From NCBI GenBank assembly GCA_964196325.1, contig CAXMST010000107.1, positions 1 to 24,678 of the forward strand: 24,678 nucleotides of DNA. The letters are read 5' to 3'. Of this stretch, positions 7,817-21,034 are shown in pieces; position 1 is the first letter of the stretch, and every line of letters starts with the position of its first letter. The DNA comes from CAXMST01 sp964196325. Its GTDB lineage: Bacteria > Actinomycetota > Thermoleophilia > Solirubrobacterales > 70-9. Made by a program: the position numbers and the translations under genes. Below the pieces are notes generated by a model, which was not told the DNA's origin, did not search any database, and saw only the letters and a program-made list of their open reading frames with translations.

Positions 7817-8662
7817 ATGCGGCTTCCCAAGCGAAACAGGAGCGGCTCCCGCCAGCCGCGCTCAGAGAAGGAGCACGACCCCGATCGCGAGGCTCGAGCA
7901 ACCCGGATAACCGCGCCTCTAGCAAAGCTCCGGGGCGCCGCCCGGGAACTGCTGCAGACGGCACCCGAAGCGGGGCAGAAGCGTCTAGCGCCAGCGGCCG
8001 CATCGCTGCGACGCCGGCTGAGTGGGGCGCGGCGGCGGCTAGCGCCGGCGGCCGCATCCCTGCAGCGCCGCCTGGCCGGCCCGCTCGGCAGATCCTCTCG
8101 GCGGCTGACGCCGGTGCGCGGGATCCTGGTCGCCGCGGTCGGCTGCGCGCTGCTGCTGCTGCTAAGCCAGTTCGCCGACTACCGCGGGGTGGCGATCGGG
8201 CTCGACGACTTCGATCCCAGCGTCGCCTCCGCGGCCCCGACACCCGAGCTGGAGCGGGAGGAGATGGGCAGCGCCCATGGCTACGCGATGGTTCCCGTCG
8301 CGCTCGTCGCGATCGCCATCCTGGCGGCCGCAGTACGCAGCGGCCGCTGGCAATTGTGTCGCTTGGTCGCGTCGATCGGCGCCGCCGTGATCGCCGTCAG
8401 CTTCCTGATCGACCGGCCGATCGGCCTCGACGAGGGGACGCTGGCGCGCGACTTCGCGGCGGCCGAAGCGCAGCTCCTGGGCGGCTTCTGGGCCCAGCTG
8501 TTCGCGGGGGTCGGGCTGCTTGCGACGGCGCTGCTGCTGGGCCGCGAGATCCGCGGGCGCAGGCCCAAGGCCGGCGAGCGGCGCGAGATCGATCGAACGG
8601 CGGCCGGAGTCTCGAGGACCCGCGCCCAGCGCCGACTCAATCCGGCCGGCTACCAGCGGTAG
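7817..8662 (+). CDS. Four-helix membrane protein of unknown function
   Basis: I do not recognise this 281-residue protein. Residues 1-100 are basic and rich in Arg/Ala/Leu, with an imperfect duplication of 18 residues (57-74 and 75-92, both LAPAAASLxRRL...). Four hydrophobic segments follow at about 102-120, 157-174, 183-199 and 224-242, then a basic tail, so it is probably an inner-membrane protein with a long cytoplasmic N-terminus. The ATG at 7817-7819 is chosen over an upstream ATG at 7751 because the extension lies in the fusA leader; no clear ribosome-binding site precedes either. Coding looks real from the coherent hydrophobic pattern. Its 3' end overlaps the rpsG stop by 13 nt, converging. 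It sits between rpsG and fusA on the opposite strand, splitting the str operon. Confidence 0.75.
   Translation: MRLPKRNRSGSRQPRSEKEHDPDREARATRITAPLAKLRGAARELLQTAPEAGQKRLAPAAASLRRRLSGARRRLAPAAASLQRRLAGPLGRSSRRLTPVRGILVAAVGCALLLLLSQFADYRGVAIGLDDFDPSVASAAPTPELEREEMGSAHGYAMVPVALVAIAILAAAVRSGRWQLCRLVASIGAAVIAVSFLIDRPIGLDEGTLARDFAAAEAQLLGGFWAQLFAGVGLLATALLLGREIRGRRPKAGERREIDRTAAGVSRTRAQRRLNPAGYQR
7985..8092 (+). repeat. 54-bp imperfect tandem duplication within the membrane protein gene
   Basis: Two adjacent 54-bp units (7985-8038 and 8039-8092) share the core CTAGCGCC.GCGGCCGCATC.CTGC and translate in frame to 18-residue repeats starting LAPAAASL. About 13 of 18 residues are identical, consistent with an in-frame tandem duplication giving two amphipathic, arginine-rich helices. 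Confidence 0.8.
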
Positions 8663-9117
8663 TGGGCGAACGCCTTGTTCGCCTGGGCCATCCGGTAGAT
8701 GTCGTCCTTGCGCTTGTAGGCACCGCCCTGCTGCTGGGTGGCGTCGACGATCTCGCGGGCGAGGCGCTCTGACATCGCCTTCTCGCCGCGGTTGCGGGCG
8801 AACTCGACGAGCCAGCGCACCGCCAGGGTGCGGGCGCGACGCTGAGGCACCTCGACCGGCACCTGGTAGGTAGCACCGCCGACCCGCCGGGAGCGGACCT
8901 CCAGGGAAGGCGTGAGTACCTCGATCGCCTCATCGAGGACCTCGGTGGGTTCGCGTCCGGTCCGCTCCGCGACGACCGCAAGGGCGTCATAGACGATCCG
9001 CTCGGCGGTCGACTTTTTGCCGTGCAGCATGACCTTGTTGATCAGCTGCTGGACCAGGCGGCTGCGATAGTGCGAGTCCGGCGCAAGGGGACGAGTTGGT
9101 GCTCGATTGCGACGCAT
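8650..9117 (-). CDS. rpsG: 30S ribosomal protein S7
   Basis: Primary 16S rRNA-binding protein that nucleates the small-subunit head. The 155-residue product contains INKVMLHGKKSTAERIVYDA, SLEVRSRRVGGATYQVPVEV and the C-terminal KRKDDIYRMAQANKAFAHYRW, all characteristic of bacterial S7, and has the usual length. It starts 10 nt after rpsL. The ATG at 9115-9117 has no strong Shine-Dalgarno sequence, suggesting coupling to rpsL. Its stop overlaps the convergent membrane protein gene by 13 nt. Confidence 0.97.
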   Translation of the reverse strand: MRRNRAPTRPLAPDSHYRSRLVQQLINKVMLHGKKSTAERIVYDALAVVAERTGREPTEVLDEAIEVLTPSLEVRSRRVGGATYQVPVEVPQRRARTLAVRWLVEFARNRGEKAMSERLAREIVDATQQQGGAYKRKDDIYRMAQANKAFAHYRW

Positions 9118-9127
9118 CAGTCAGTTG

Positions 9128-9526
9128 CTAGCCGCTGGCCTTGACCCCGTACAGGGACCGTGACTGCTTGCGCTCGCTGACGCCGGATGCATCGAGCGTG
9201 CCGCGCACGACCTTGTAACGGACTCCAGGAAGATCCTTGACGCGCCCACCCCGGACCAGGACCACGGAATGCTCCTGCAGATTGTGACCCTCACCGGGAA
9301 TATAGGAGGTGACCTCCATGCCGTTCGAGAGGCGAACGCGAGCCACCTTGCGCAGAGCCGAGTTCGGCTTCTTGGGGGTGGCCGTGTAGACGCGGGTGCA
9401 GACACCACGACGCTGAGGCGCAGCATTGCGTTGCTTGCGACCCTGGCCGGACTTGAGGCCCGGGGTAGCGACCTTCTTGCGCGGTCGCTTGCGTCCTTTG
9501 CGGACTAGCTGTGAGGTGGTCGGCAC
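9128..9526 (-). CDS. rpsL: 30S ribosomal protein S12
   Basis: Decoding-centre protein and streptomycin-resistance determinant. The 132-residue product starts VPTTSQLVRKGRKRPRKK and contains TPKKPNSALRKVARVRLSNG and the GRVKDLPGVRYKVVRG loop. The two lysines where resistance substitutions usually occur (in TPKKPNSA and in GRVKDLPG) are both wild type. The GTG at 9524-9526 matches the family start; the longer in-frame ATG upstream at 9640 would cover the divergent promoter region and is rejected. A TACACT hexamer lies 8 nt before the GTG and no Shine-Dalgarno sequence exists, so the mRNA is probably leaderless or nearly so. Confidence 0.96.
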   Translation of the reverse strand: MPTTSQLVRKGRKRPRKKVATPGLKSGQGRKQRNAAPQRRGVCTRVYTATPKKPNSALRKVARVRLSNGMEVTSYIPGEGHNLQEHSVVLVRGGRVKDLPGVRYKVVRGTLDASGVSERKQSRSLYGVKASG

Positions 9527-9534
9527 GGCGGCGC

Positions 9535-9540
9535 AGTGTA
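9535..9540 (-). promoter_or_regulatory. Candidate -10 element of a leaderless rpsL promoter
   Basis: TACACT on the minus strand ends 8 nt before the rpsL GTG. With the usual 6-8 nt between a -10 box and the transcription start, the mRNA would begin at or within two bases of the start codon. No good -35 hexamer is visible at 16-18 nt upstream. The absence of a Shine-Dalgarno sequence supports the idea. Confidence 0.45.
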
Positions 9541-9606
9541 GCGATCCCGGGGTCCGGGCGAGGACGCCGCAGGCAGCCACGCCACTGGATATATGCTGCG
9601 CCGCTA

Positions 9607-9612
9607 TATGCT
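9607..9612 (+). promoter_or_regulatory. Candidate -10 element of the HAD-like gene, divergent from rpsL
   Basis: TATGCT on the plus strand is followed by the 8-nt CCGCCGCC and then the TTG start at 9621. This mirrors the rpsL side (TACACT, GCGCCGCC, GTG). A near-copy of the segment (ATATGCTGCGCCGCT, about 9591-9605) lies directly upstream. No strong -35 box is seen. Confidence 0.4.
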
Positions 9613-9620
9613 CCGCCGCC

Positions 9621-10163
9621 TTGAAGCGTCGTCGAAACATCCCCGAGGCACCGATCCTCGCCGTCGACGTCGACGGCGTAATCAGCCTGTTCGGTTTCGA
9701 TCAGACCCCGCCGAGCAGCGTCGGACGCTTCTACCTGTTCGATGGGATGCCTCACTTCATCTCCGCCGTGGCAAGCGAGCGACTACGTCGCCTGACACCT
9801 TATTTCGAGCTCGTCTGGGCAACCGGCTGGGAGGAGCGCGCCAACGAGCACCTCACCCGGCTCCTCGGCCTGCCGGAGCTACCCGTGCTCGAGTTCGGGC
9901 GCGACGCACGGTTCGGGACCGCCCACTGGAAGCTGGGGCCGCTCGGTGCCTACGCCAAGGACCGGCCGTTGGCCTGGATCGACGACTCGCTCAACGACGA
10001 GTGCCGGAGCTGGGCAGCCGCAAGGGCTGGGCCCACCCTGCTGGTCGAGACCGAGTCGGCAACCGGCATCCAGGAGGCGCACGTAGAGACCCTGATCGAC
10101 TGGGCCGGCCAGTCCGGCCAGTCCGGTCAGCCCGCCCAGCCTGGCTCACGCCCTCAGCCCTGA
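9621..10163 (+). CDS. HAD-like (haloacid dehalogenase fold) protein, probable phosphatase
   Basis: Residues 12-22 read ILAVDVDGVIS, the HAD motif I with nucleophile and acid/base aspartates at about D16 and D18. A WATGW segment (66-70) supplies the motif II threonine, K104 in AHWKLGP fits motif III, and WIDDSLND (119-126) is the acidic motif IV. The full catalytic set is therefore present; I expect a magnesium-dependent phosphohydrolase, possibly of the small HAD group linked to nucleic-acid repair proteins, but the substrate is unknown. The C-terminus is a Gln/Gly/Ser/Pro-rich tail (163-180). The start is placed at the TTG 9621-9623 because upstream in-frame sequence runs antisense into rpsL and has no suitable ATG/GTG near motif I; the start is uncertain. 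It is divergent from rpsL. Confidence 0.8.
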   Translation: MKRRRNIPEAPILAVDVDGVISLFGFDQTPPSSVGRFYLFDGMPHFISAVASERLRRLTPYFELVWATGWEERANEHLTRLLGLPELPVLEFGRDARFGTAHWKLGPLGAYAKDRPLAWIDDSLNDECRSWAAARAGPTLLVETESATGIQEAHVETLIDWAGQSGQSGQPAQPGSRPQP

Positions 10164-10187
10164 GGCCGGGGCCGGGGCCGGGGCCGG
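10164..10187 (+). repeat. GGGGCC hexamer repeat between the HAD-like gene and the next gene
   Basis: Directly after the HAD-like stop codon the sequence is GGCC, then three GGGGCC units, then GG. Five G-runs in 24 nt could form a G-quadruplex on the plus strand. It lies just upstream of a TAGACT hexamer and the next start codon. Confidence 0.7.
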
Positions 10188-10193
10188 TAGACT
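10188..10193 (+). promoter_or_regulatory. Candidate -10 element for the small membrane protein gene
   Basis: TAGACT ends 7 nt before the ATG at 10201 and no Shine-Dalgarno sequence precedes that ATG. The geometry matches the candidate leaderless promoters of rpsL and the HAD-like gene. No -35 box is recognisable within the GGGGCC repeats. Confidence 0.35.
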
Positions 10194-10200
10194 ACCCCCG

Positions 10201-10506
10201 ATGGACCCGGGCCTAGAGGTGATCATCTTCATGGGCGTGATCCTCAAGATTCCTGTGGCTTTCGCCTGCTGGCTGATCTACTACGCGGTCAGGTCGGAGC
10301 CCGAGATCGAGGACGCGCCCAACGATGGCGAGCATCGCTTCCGGCGCTACCGGCGGGAGCCGAAACGTCCACGGGACCCGCGGCGCGGACCGGGCTCGGG
10401 TGGCTCGCTGCCGTTGCCATGCCCCGAGCAGGGCTCGCTGCGGGTTCGGGGGGCGTCGCCCGCCTCCAAGCCACTGACCGCGTCCGCTCGCCGGCCGGGC
10501 CACTGA
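10201..10506 (+). CDS. Small single-pass membrane protein of unknown function
   Basis: The 101-residue product has one hydrophobic helix at about residues 6-28 (EVIIFMGVILKIPVAFACWL), followed by an acidic stretch (SEPEIEDAPNDGE) and a strongly basic one (HRFRRYRREPKRPRDPRRGP). After residue 65 the sequence becomes low-complexity Gly/Ser/Pro/Ala. The clear hydrophobic-acidic-basic pattern in the first 65 residues makes it likely to be a real gene. Orientation should be N-out/C-in by the positive-inside rule. It is followed after 11 nt by the SDR gene, probably in one transcript. Function is not known. Confidence 0.65.
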   Translation: MDPGLEVIIFMGVILKIPVAFACWLIYYAVRSEPEIEDAPNDGEHRFRRYRREPKRPRDPRRGPGSGGSLPLPCPEQGSLRVRGASPASKPLTASARRPGH

Positions 10507-10517
10507 CCCCTTTGGCC

Positions 10518-11162
10518 ATGGACGTCGCGATCGCCGGCGGCCACGGGCGGATCGCCCTGCGGCTGGCCCCGCTCCTGGTCGAACGCGGCGACCGGGTGCG
10601 CGCCCTGATCCGCAATCCCGACCATGCCGCGGAGGTGCGGGCCGGCGGCGCCGAGCCGGTGATCTGCGACCTCGAGGGGGCCGATGAGAAAGAGATCGCG
10701 GCCGCGATCTCCGGGGCCGACGCAGTCGTCTTCGCCGCCGGTGCCGGCCCGGGGAGCGGCCCGGAGCGCAAGTTCACCGTCGACCACGGAGCCGCGGTCA
10801 AGCTGATCGCGGCGGCGAAGCTGGCCGGCGTCCCGCGATACGAGATGATCAGCGCGATCAGCGCCGATCCCGAGCATCCGGGGGACGCCGTCTTCGACGT
10901 CTACATCCGGGCCAAGGGACAGGCCGATGCCGAGCTCGCCGCGAGCGGCCTTCGCCACACAATCATCCGCCCGGGCAAGCTCACCGACGGCGAGCCGACC
11001 GGCCGGGTCACGCTCGGCCCGAGCGTTCCCTACGGCGAGATCACCCGAGCGGACGTGGCCGCCCTGGTCGCCGCCTCACTGCACAGCGATGCCGGCGAGG
11101 ATCGGAACTTCGCCGTGGTTAACGGCCCCCAGCCGATCGCCGAAGCGCTGGGCGCCGGCTGA
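10518..11162 (+). CDS. NAD(P)-binding SDR-family protein (atypical, NmrA/YwnB-like)
   Basis: The 214-residue product starts MDVAIAGGHGRIALRLAPLL; the GGHGRIA loop (7-13) is the dinucleotide-binding glycine motif of a Rossmann fold, and LIRNPD (30-35) places arginines where NADP-preferring members bind the 2'-phosphate. ICDLEG (49-54) and VVFAAGAGPGS (70-80) are the next conserved strands. Y129 and K133 (YIRAK) form the YxxxK pair of SDR enzymes, and IIRPGKLTDG (149-158) is typical of the small atypical SDRs annotated as NAD(P)H-binding or sugar epimerase-like. The substrate is unknown. The ATG at 10518 is preferred over one at 10419 because it immediately precedes the Rossmann strand and does not overlap the upstream gene. 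It converges with the secreted-protein gene. Confidence 0.88.
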   Translation: MDVAIAGGHGRIALRLAPLLVERGDRVRALIRNPDHAAEVRAGGAEPVICDLEGADEKEIAAAISGADAVVFAAGAGPGSGPERKFTVDHGAAVKLIAAAKLAGVPRYEMISAISADPEHPGDAVFDVYIRAKGQADAELAASGLRHTIIRPGKLTDGEPTGRVTLGPSVPYGEITRADVAALVAASLHSDAGEDRNFAVVNGPQPIAEALGAG

Positions 11163-11202
11163 GCTCGGGGCGAGACTGCACTCCGGCTCCTGCTGGGCGC
11201 TA

Positions 11203-11700
11203 CTACTTGCGGACCACGAAGTTCAGGTGGCAGTCGCCGTACTCGAGCCCCGCGGCGTTCACGAGCTTGCCCGACTCGTCGAAGAGCAGCATCAGCTTGG
11301 CGTTGGTTCGCTTGCCGTCGACCTTGATGTTGGTCGGCTTCCGCTCGAACAGCCCGGTCTCCGGGAGCCTCGCGTAGGCGTAGCGTCCACCGGCGTTCTT
11401 GTAGCTCTTGACCGTGAGGCCCTTGGCCGTCGCGGTACCGCCGCAGGCGTCCGACCTCTCGTCGCAGATCTTGATCTCCAGCTTCTTGATCGTCTTGCGG
11501 TTGTCGGCGACCTTCATGCTGCCGCCCTTGACGTCGCCGAAGCTGTCTTCGACCGACCACTTGCCCTTGGCCGGCTTACTGTAGGCGGACGCGGAGCCGA
11601 TCGGCCCGGCCAGAAGGACCACGGTGGCAATCAGCAGTCCGATCGCCGCGGCGAAAGTTGCAGTTCGCCGGCTCGGCCTCGTATGAGCGCTCCAGATCAC
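11203..11700 (-). CDS. Secreted protein of unknown function with signal peptide
   Basis: The 165-residue product begins with an N-terminal positively charged region (TRPSRRT), a hydrophobic core at about 14-31 and an ASA cleavage site near residue 39, a classic Sec signal peptide. The mature part of about 126 residues is lysine-rich with alternating short strands and three cysteines (C79, C86, C157), suggesting a small beta-rich extracellular domain with at most one disulfide. I do not recognise a family. The start is the GTG at 11698-11700, with GGGAG about 10 nt upstream. It lies downstream of rpoC on the same strand after 222 nt and converges with the SDR gene. Confidence 0.78.
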   Translation of the reverse strand: MIWSAHTRPSRRTATFAAAIGLLIATVVLLAGPIGSASAYSKPAKGKWSVEDSFGDVKGGSMKVADNRKTIKKLEIKICDERSDACGGTATAKGLTVKSYKNAGGRYAYARLPETGLFERKPTNIKVDGKRTNAKLMLLFDESGKLVNAAGLEYGDCHLNFVVRK

Positions 11701-11863
11701 TTCGTCAGATCTCCCTGTGGTAGCTGCCTACCAGCCGCGCCGCGCTCCCGAGCACGACCGCGCGAAGCCCACCGAACCGACGTTCACAACGAACTCGACG
11801 GCTACGAAGTCCCCGCGAACTACGGGCGCGGCCGGCCCGCACCTCCCGCTGACTGTCGAGTTG

Positions 11864-11880
11864 CGGCGAGCGTTTCGCCG
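11864..11880. terminator. Weak hairpin downstream of rpoC
   Basis: CGGCGA (11864-11869) and TCGCCG (11875-11880) form a 6-bp stem with a 5-nt loop about 43 nt beyond the rpoC stop. There is no U-run on the rpoC strand, and only three T residues follow on the plus strand. It is the best terminator candidate in the 222-nt spacer between rpoC and the secreted-protein gene, but a weak one; no convincing promoter is visible there. Confidence 0.25.
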
Positions 11881-11922
11881 TTTCTCGTCACTGAGCGGGG
11901 GCCGGGGCCATGCGTCAGCGGT

Positions 11923-16005
<4,083 letters not shown>

Positions 16006-16070
16006 GCTCTGCGTCCTTTATCTAGTGCGGCGGGCGGGTCGTGCTCTGGGGGCCCTGCTGGGCGTTGGCG

Positions 16071-19616
<3,546 letters not shown>

Positions 19617-19624
19617 GAGGGCGA

Positions 19625-19629
19625 CTCCT
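19625..19629 (-). promoter_or_regulatory. Ribosome-binding site that decides the rpoB TTG start
   Basis: AGGAG on the minus strand is separated by 8 nt from the TTG at 19614-19616. No other ATG/GTG near the conserved N-terminus has such a site, so this site fixes the rpoB start. Confidence 0.7.
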
Positions 19630-19702
19630 GGAAGTGACTCGGGGGTGGGCGATATGGCGCGGACGGAGGCAGGCAAAACCCCGGTCCCGCGCGCGACGCT
19701 CA

Positions 19703-19731
19703 AAGATAGCACACGGCTCCCTGCGTGTCCA
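19703..19731 (-). promoter_or_regulatory. Sigma70-type promoter for rpoBC
   Basis: On the minus strand TGGACA (19731-19726, five of six bases of the TTGACA consensus) is followed by a 17-nt spacer and TATCTT (19708-19703), which is preceded by TGC, an extended -10 arrangement. The expected transcription start is near 19696, leaving a leader of about 80 nt before the rpoB TTG. This would let rpoBC be transcribed independently of rplJL. A second -10-like hexamer, TATGAT, lies at 19763-19768 without a recognisable -35 box. Confidence 0.6.
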
Positions 19732-19800
19732 GGCACGCACGGAGACCAACTCCTCGCGGCGGATCATACCTGCTTAAGGGCCCATTTTGGGTCGTTTCTT

Positions 19801-19869
19801 CCCCGGGCTGCGGGGGGCGCCGTGGACCCGGCGCCGAACGAGCGGCGCCCGGACAATGCCGGGCGCCGC
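19801..19869 (-). other. Hairpin cluster in the rplL-rpoB spacer, possible attenuator or processing site
   Basis: An 11-bp perfect inverted repeat, GCGGCGCCCGG (19842-19852) and CCGGGCGCCGC (19859-19869) with a 6-nt loop, begins 38 nt after the rplL stop. Two further GGCGCC elements (19816-19821, 19830-19835) flank an 8-nt loop and could form an alternative hairpin or pair with the arms of the first, since GGCGCC is self-complementary. CCCCG/CGGGG (19801-19815) forms a third stem. None has a U-run after it. In E. coli the rplL-rpoB gap holds an attenuator and an RNase III site, so a similar role is plausible but inferred. Confidence 0.55.
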
Positions 19870-19906
19870 GATCAGGTCGTCGCACGACCTCGGGGAGAGC
19901 CGGGCT

Positions 19907-20290
19907 CTACTTGATCTCGACCTCGCCGCCGGCCTCCTCGAGCTCGGCCTTGAGCTTGTCGGCCTCCTCGCGCTCGAGGCCCTCCTTGATCGCCTTGGGC
20001 GCCGCGTCGACCAGCGCCTTGGCCTCCTTCAGGCCCAGGCCGGTCGCGGCACGGACCGCCTTGATCACCTGGATCTTCTTCTCGCCGGGGCCCGTCAGGA
20101 CCACGTCCACGGTGCCGCCGTCATCGTCCTCCGACTCATCCTCACCGCCACCGGCGGCCGCCGGAGCGGCCGCCGCAACGGCCGACGCGGAGACGCCGAA
20201 CTCCTCCTCGAGCGCCTTGATGCGCTCGGAGAGCTCAAGAACGGAGATGCCCTTGAGCTCCTCGATCCAATCTTCAACAGTCGTAGCCAC
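19907..20290 (-). CDS. rplL: 50S ribosomal protein L7/L12
   Basis: Stalk protein that recruits translational GTPases, bound as dimers to L10. The 127-residue product has the N-terminal dimerisation helix (VEDWIEELKGISVLELSERI), an Ala/Gly/Glu/Asp-rich hinge (about 36-58) and the C-terminal factor-binding domain with GEKKIQVIKAVRAATGLGLK and ending EEAGGEVEIK. The start is the GTG at 20288-20290, with an excellent AAGGAGG site 8 nt upstream that overlaps the last codons of rplJ; gap to rplJ is 3 nt. The strong site fits the need for a four- to six-fold molar excess over L10. Confidence 0.97.
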   Translation of the reverse strand: MATTVEDWIEELKGISVLELSERIKALEEEFGVSASAVAAAAPAAAGGGEDESEDDDGGTVDVVLTGPGEKKIQVIKAVRAATGLGLKEAKALVDAAPKAIKEGLEREEADKLKAELEEAGGEVEIK

Positions 20291-20293
20291 GAT

Positions 20294-20974
20294 TCAGTCC
20301 TCCTTGGTTTCAGTCTCAGTCTGGTTCTCAGTTTCAGCCTCGGCCTCAGTTTCGGCCTCGGCCTCGGTCTCAGTCTTGGCCTCGCTCTCGGCCGGCTCCT
20401 CGACCCCGGCGGCGGCCTCAGCTGCCGCGGCCGCCTCAGGCTCGGGGGCCGCGCCGCCGACGAGTCCCTGCTCGGCAATCTGTCCAAGCTGAGAGGCCAG
20501 GCCGCTGATCAGCCCGTTCAGCGAGCGCACCACGCCCGTCAGCGGCGCCGCGACCATTGCGACCAGCTGGCCGCGCAGGACTTCAACCCCGGGCAGGCGC
20601 GCAATCGTACGGAACGTCTCCGGGTCGAGCGGCTCCCCATCCATGATCCCGCCCTTGTAGACAAGCGTCTCGTTTGCCCTGCTGAAGTCGCTGATCGCCT
20701 TGGCCGCGAGCACCGCGTCGCCCCGCACGTAGGTGAGCGCCGTCGGGCCACTCAGATGCTCGTCCAGCCCGATCGCGTCGGACTCGGCGGTGACCCGCTT
20801 TGCGAGGCGGTTCTTGACCACCTTGAAGCTGGCGTCGGCCTCGCGCAGCTTGGCCCGGAGCTCTTCCGCCTGGGGCACGGAGATGCCACGATAGTCGACC
20901 GCGAAGACCGCGCTCGAAGCCTGTAGCTGCTCGCCTATCTCGGCAACCGCTGCCTCTTTCTGCTCCTTGTTCAT
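20294..20974 (-). CDS. rplJ: 50S ribosomal protein L10 with long acidic C-terminal tail
   Basis: Stalk base protein binding 23S rRNA and L7/L12 dimers, and the autoregulator of its own operon. The 226-residue product starts MNKEQKEAAVAEIGEQLQAS and contains VFAVDYRGISVPQAEELRAK and FKVVKNRLAKRV, diagnostic of L10. After the L12-binding helix (to about residue 172) there is a 50-residue Ala/Glu/Thr tail with a TETEAEAE-like repeat, making the protein about 50 residues longer than typical. The ATG at 20972-20974 matches the family start; an in-frame ATG 17 codons upstream lies in the leader beside the attenuator and is rejected. The ribosome-binding site is a weak GAGAG. Confidence 0.96.
   Translation of the reverse strand: MNKEQKEAAVAEIGEQLQASSAVFAVDYRGISVPQAEELRAKLREADASFKVVKNRLAKRVTAESDAIGLDEHLSGPTALTYVRGDAVLAAKAISDFSRANETLVYKGGIMDGEPLDPETFRTIARLPGVEVLRGQLVAMVAAPLTGVVRSLNGLISGLASQLGQIAEQGLVGGAAPEPEAAAAAEAAAGVEEPAESEAKTETEAEAETEAEAETENQTETETKED
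20297..20400 (-). repeat. Degenerate hexamer repeat coding the L10 acidic tail
   Basis: The 3' end of rplJ is built of imperfect 6-bp units on the plus strand resembling GTCTCA, GCCTCG and GTTTCA. They encode alternating Glu with Thr or Ala (about residues 193-226). This looks like slippage-prone repeat expansion kept in frame. Confidence 0.7.
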
Positions 20975-21010
20975 CTCAAGCTCTCTCGTATCTCTGTTGG
21001 CTTTCCCATG

Positions 21011-21034
21011 AAAAAACCCGCTCACAGGCGGGCT
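21011..21034 (-). terminator. Intrinsic terminator (attenuator) in the rplJ leader
   Basis: On the minus strand AGCCCGC, loop CTGTGA and GCGGGTT form a 5-bp GC stem extended by a G-U and an A-U pair, followed by a run of U residues (21016-21011). It ends 36 nt before the rplJ ATG. Position, stem and U-run are those of a classic Rho-independent attenuator. Confidence 0.82.

Noticed and set aside
9527..9640. 38-residue N-terminal extension of S12 from an upstream ATG
   Set aside because: S12 proteins start at the PTxxQL motif; the extension covers the divergent promoter region and is not conserved in composition.
19617..19736. 40-residue N-terminal extension of RpoB from an upstream ATG
   Set aside because: It runs across a good promoter and the Shine-Dalgarno site that serves the TTG start.
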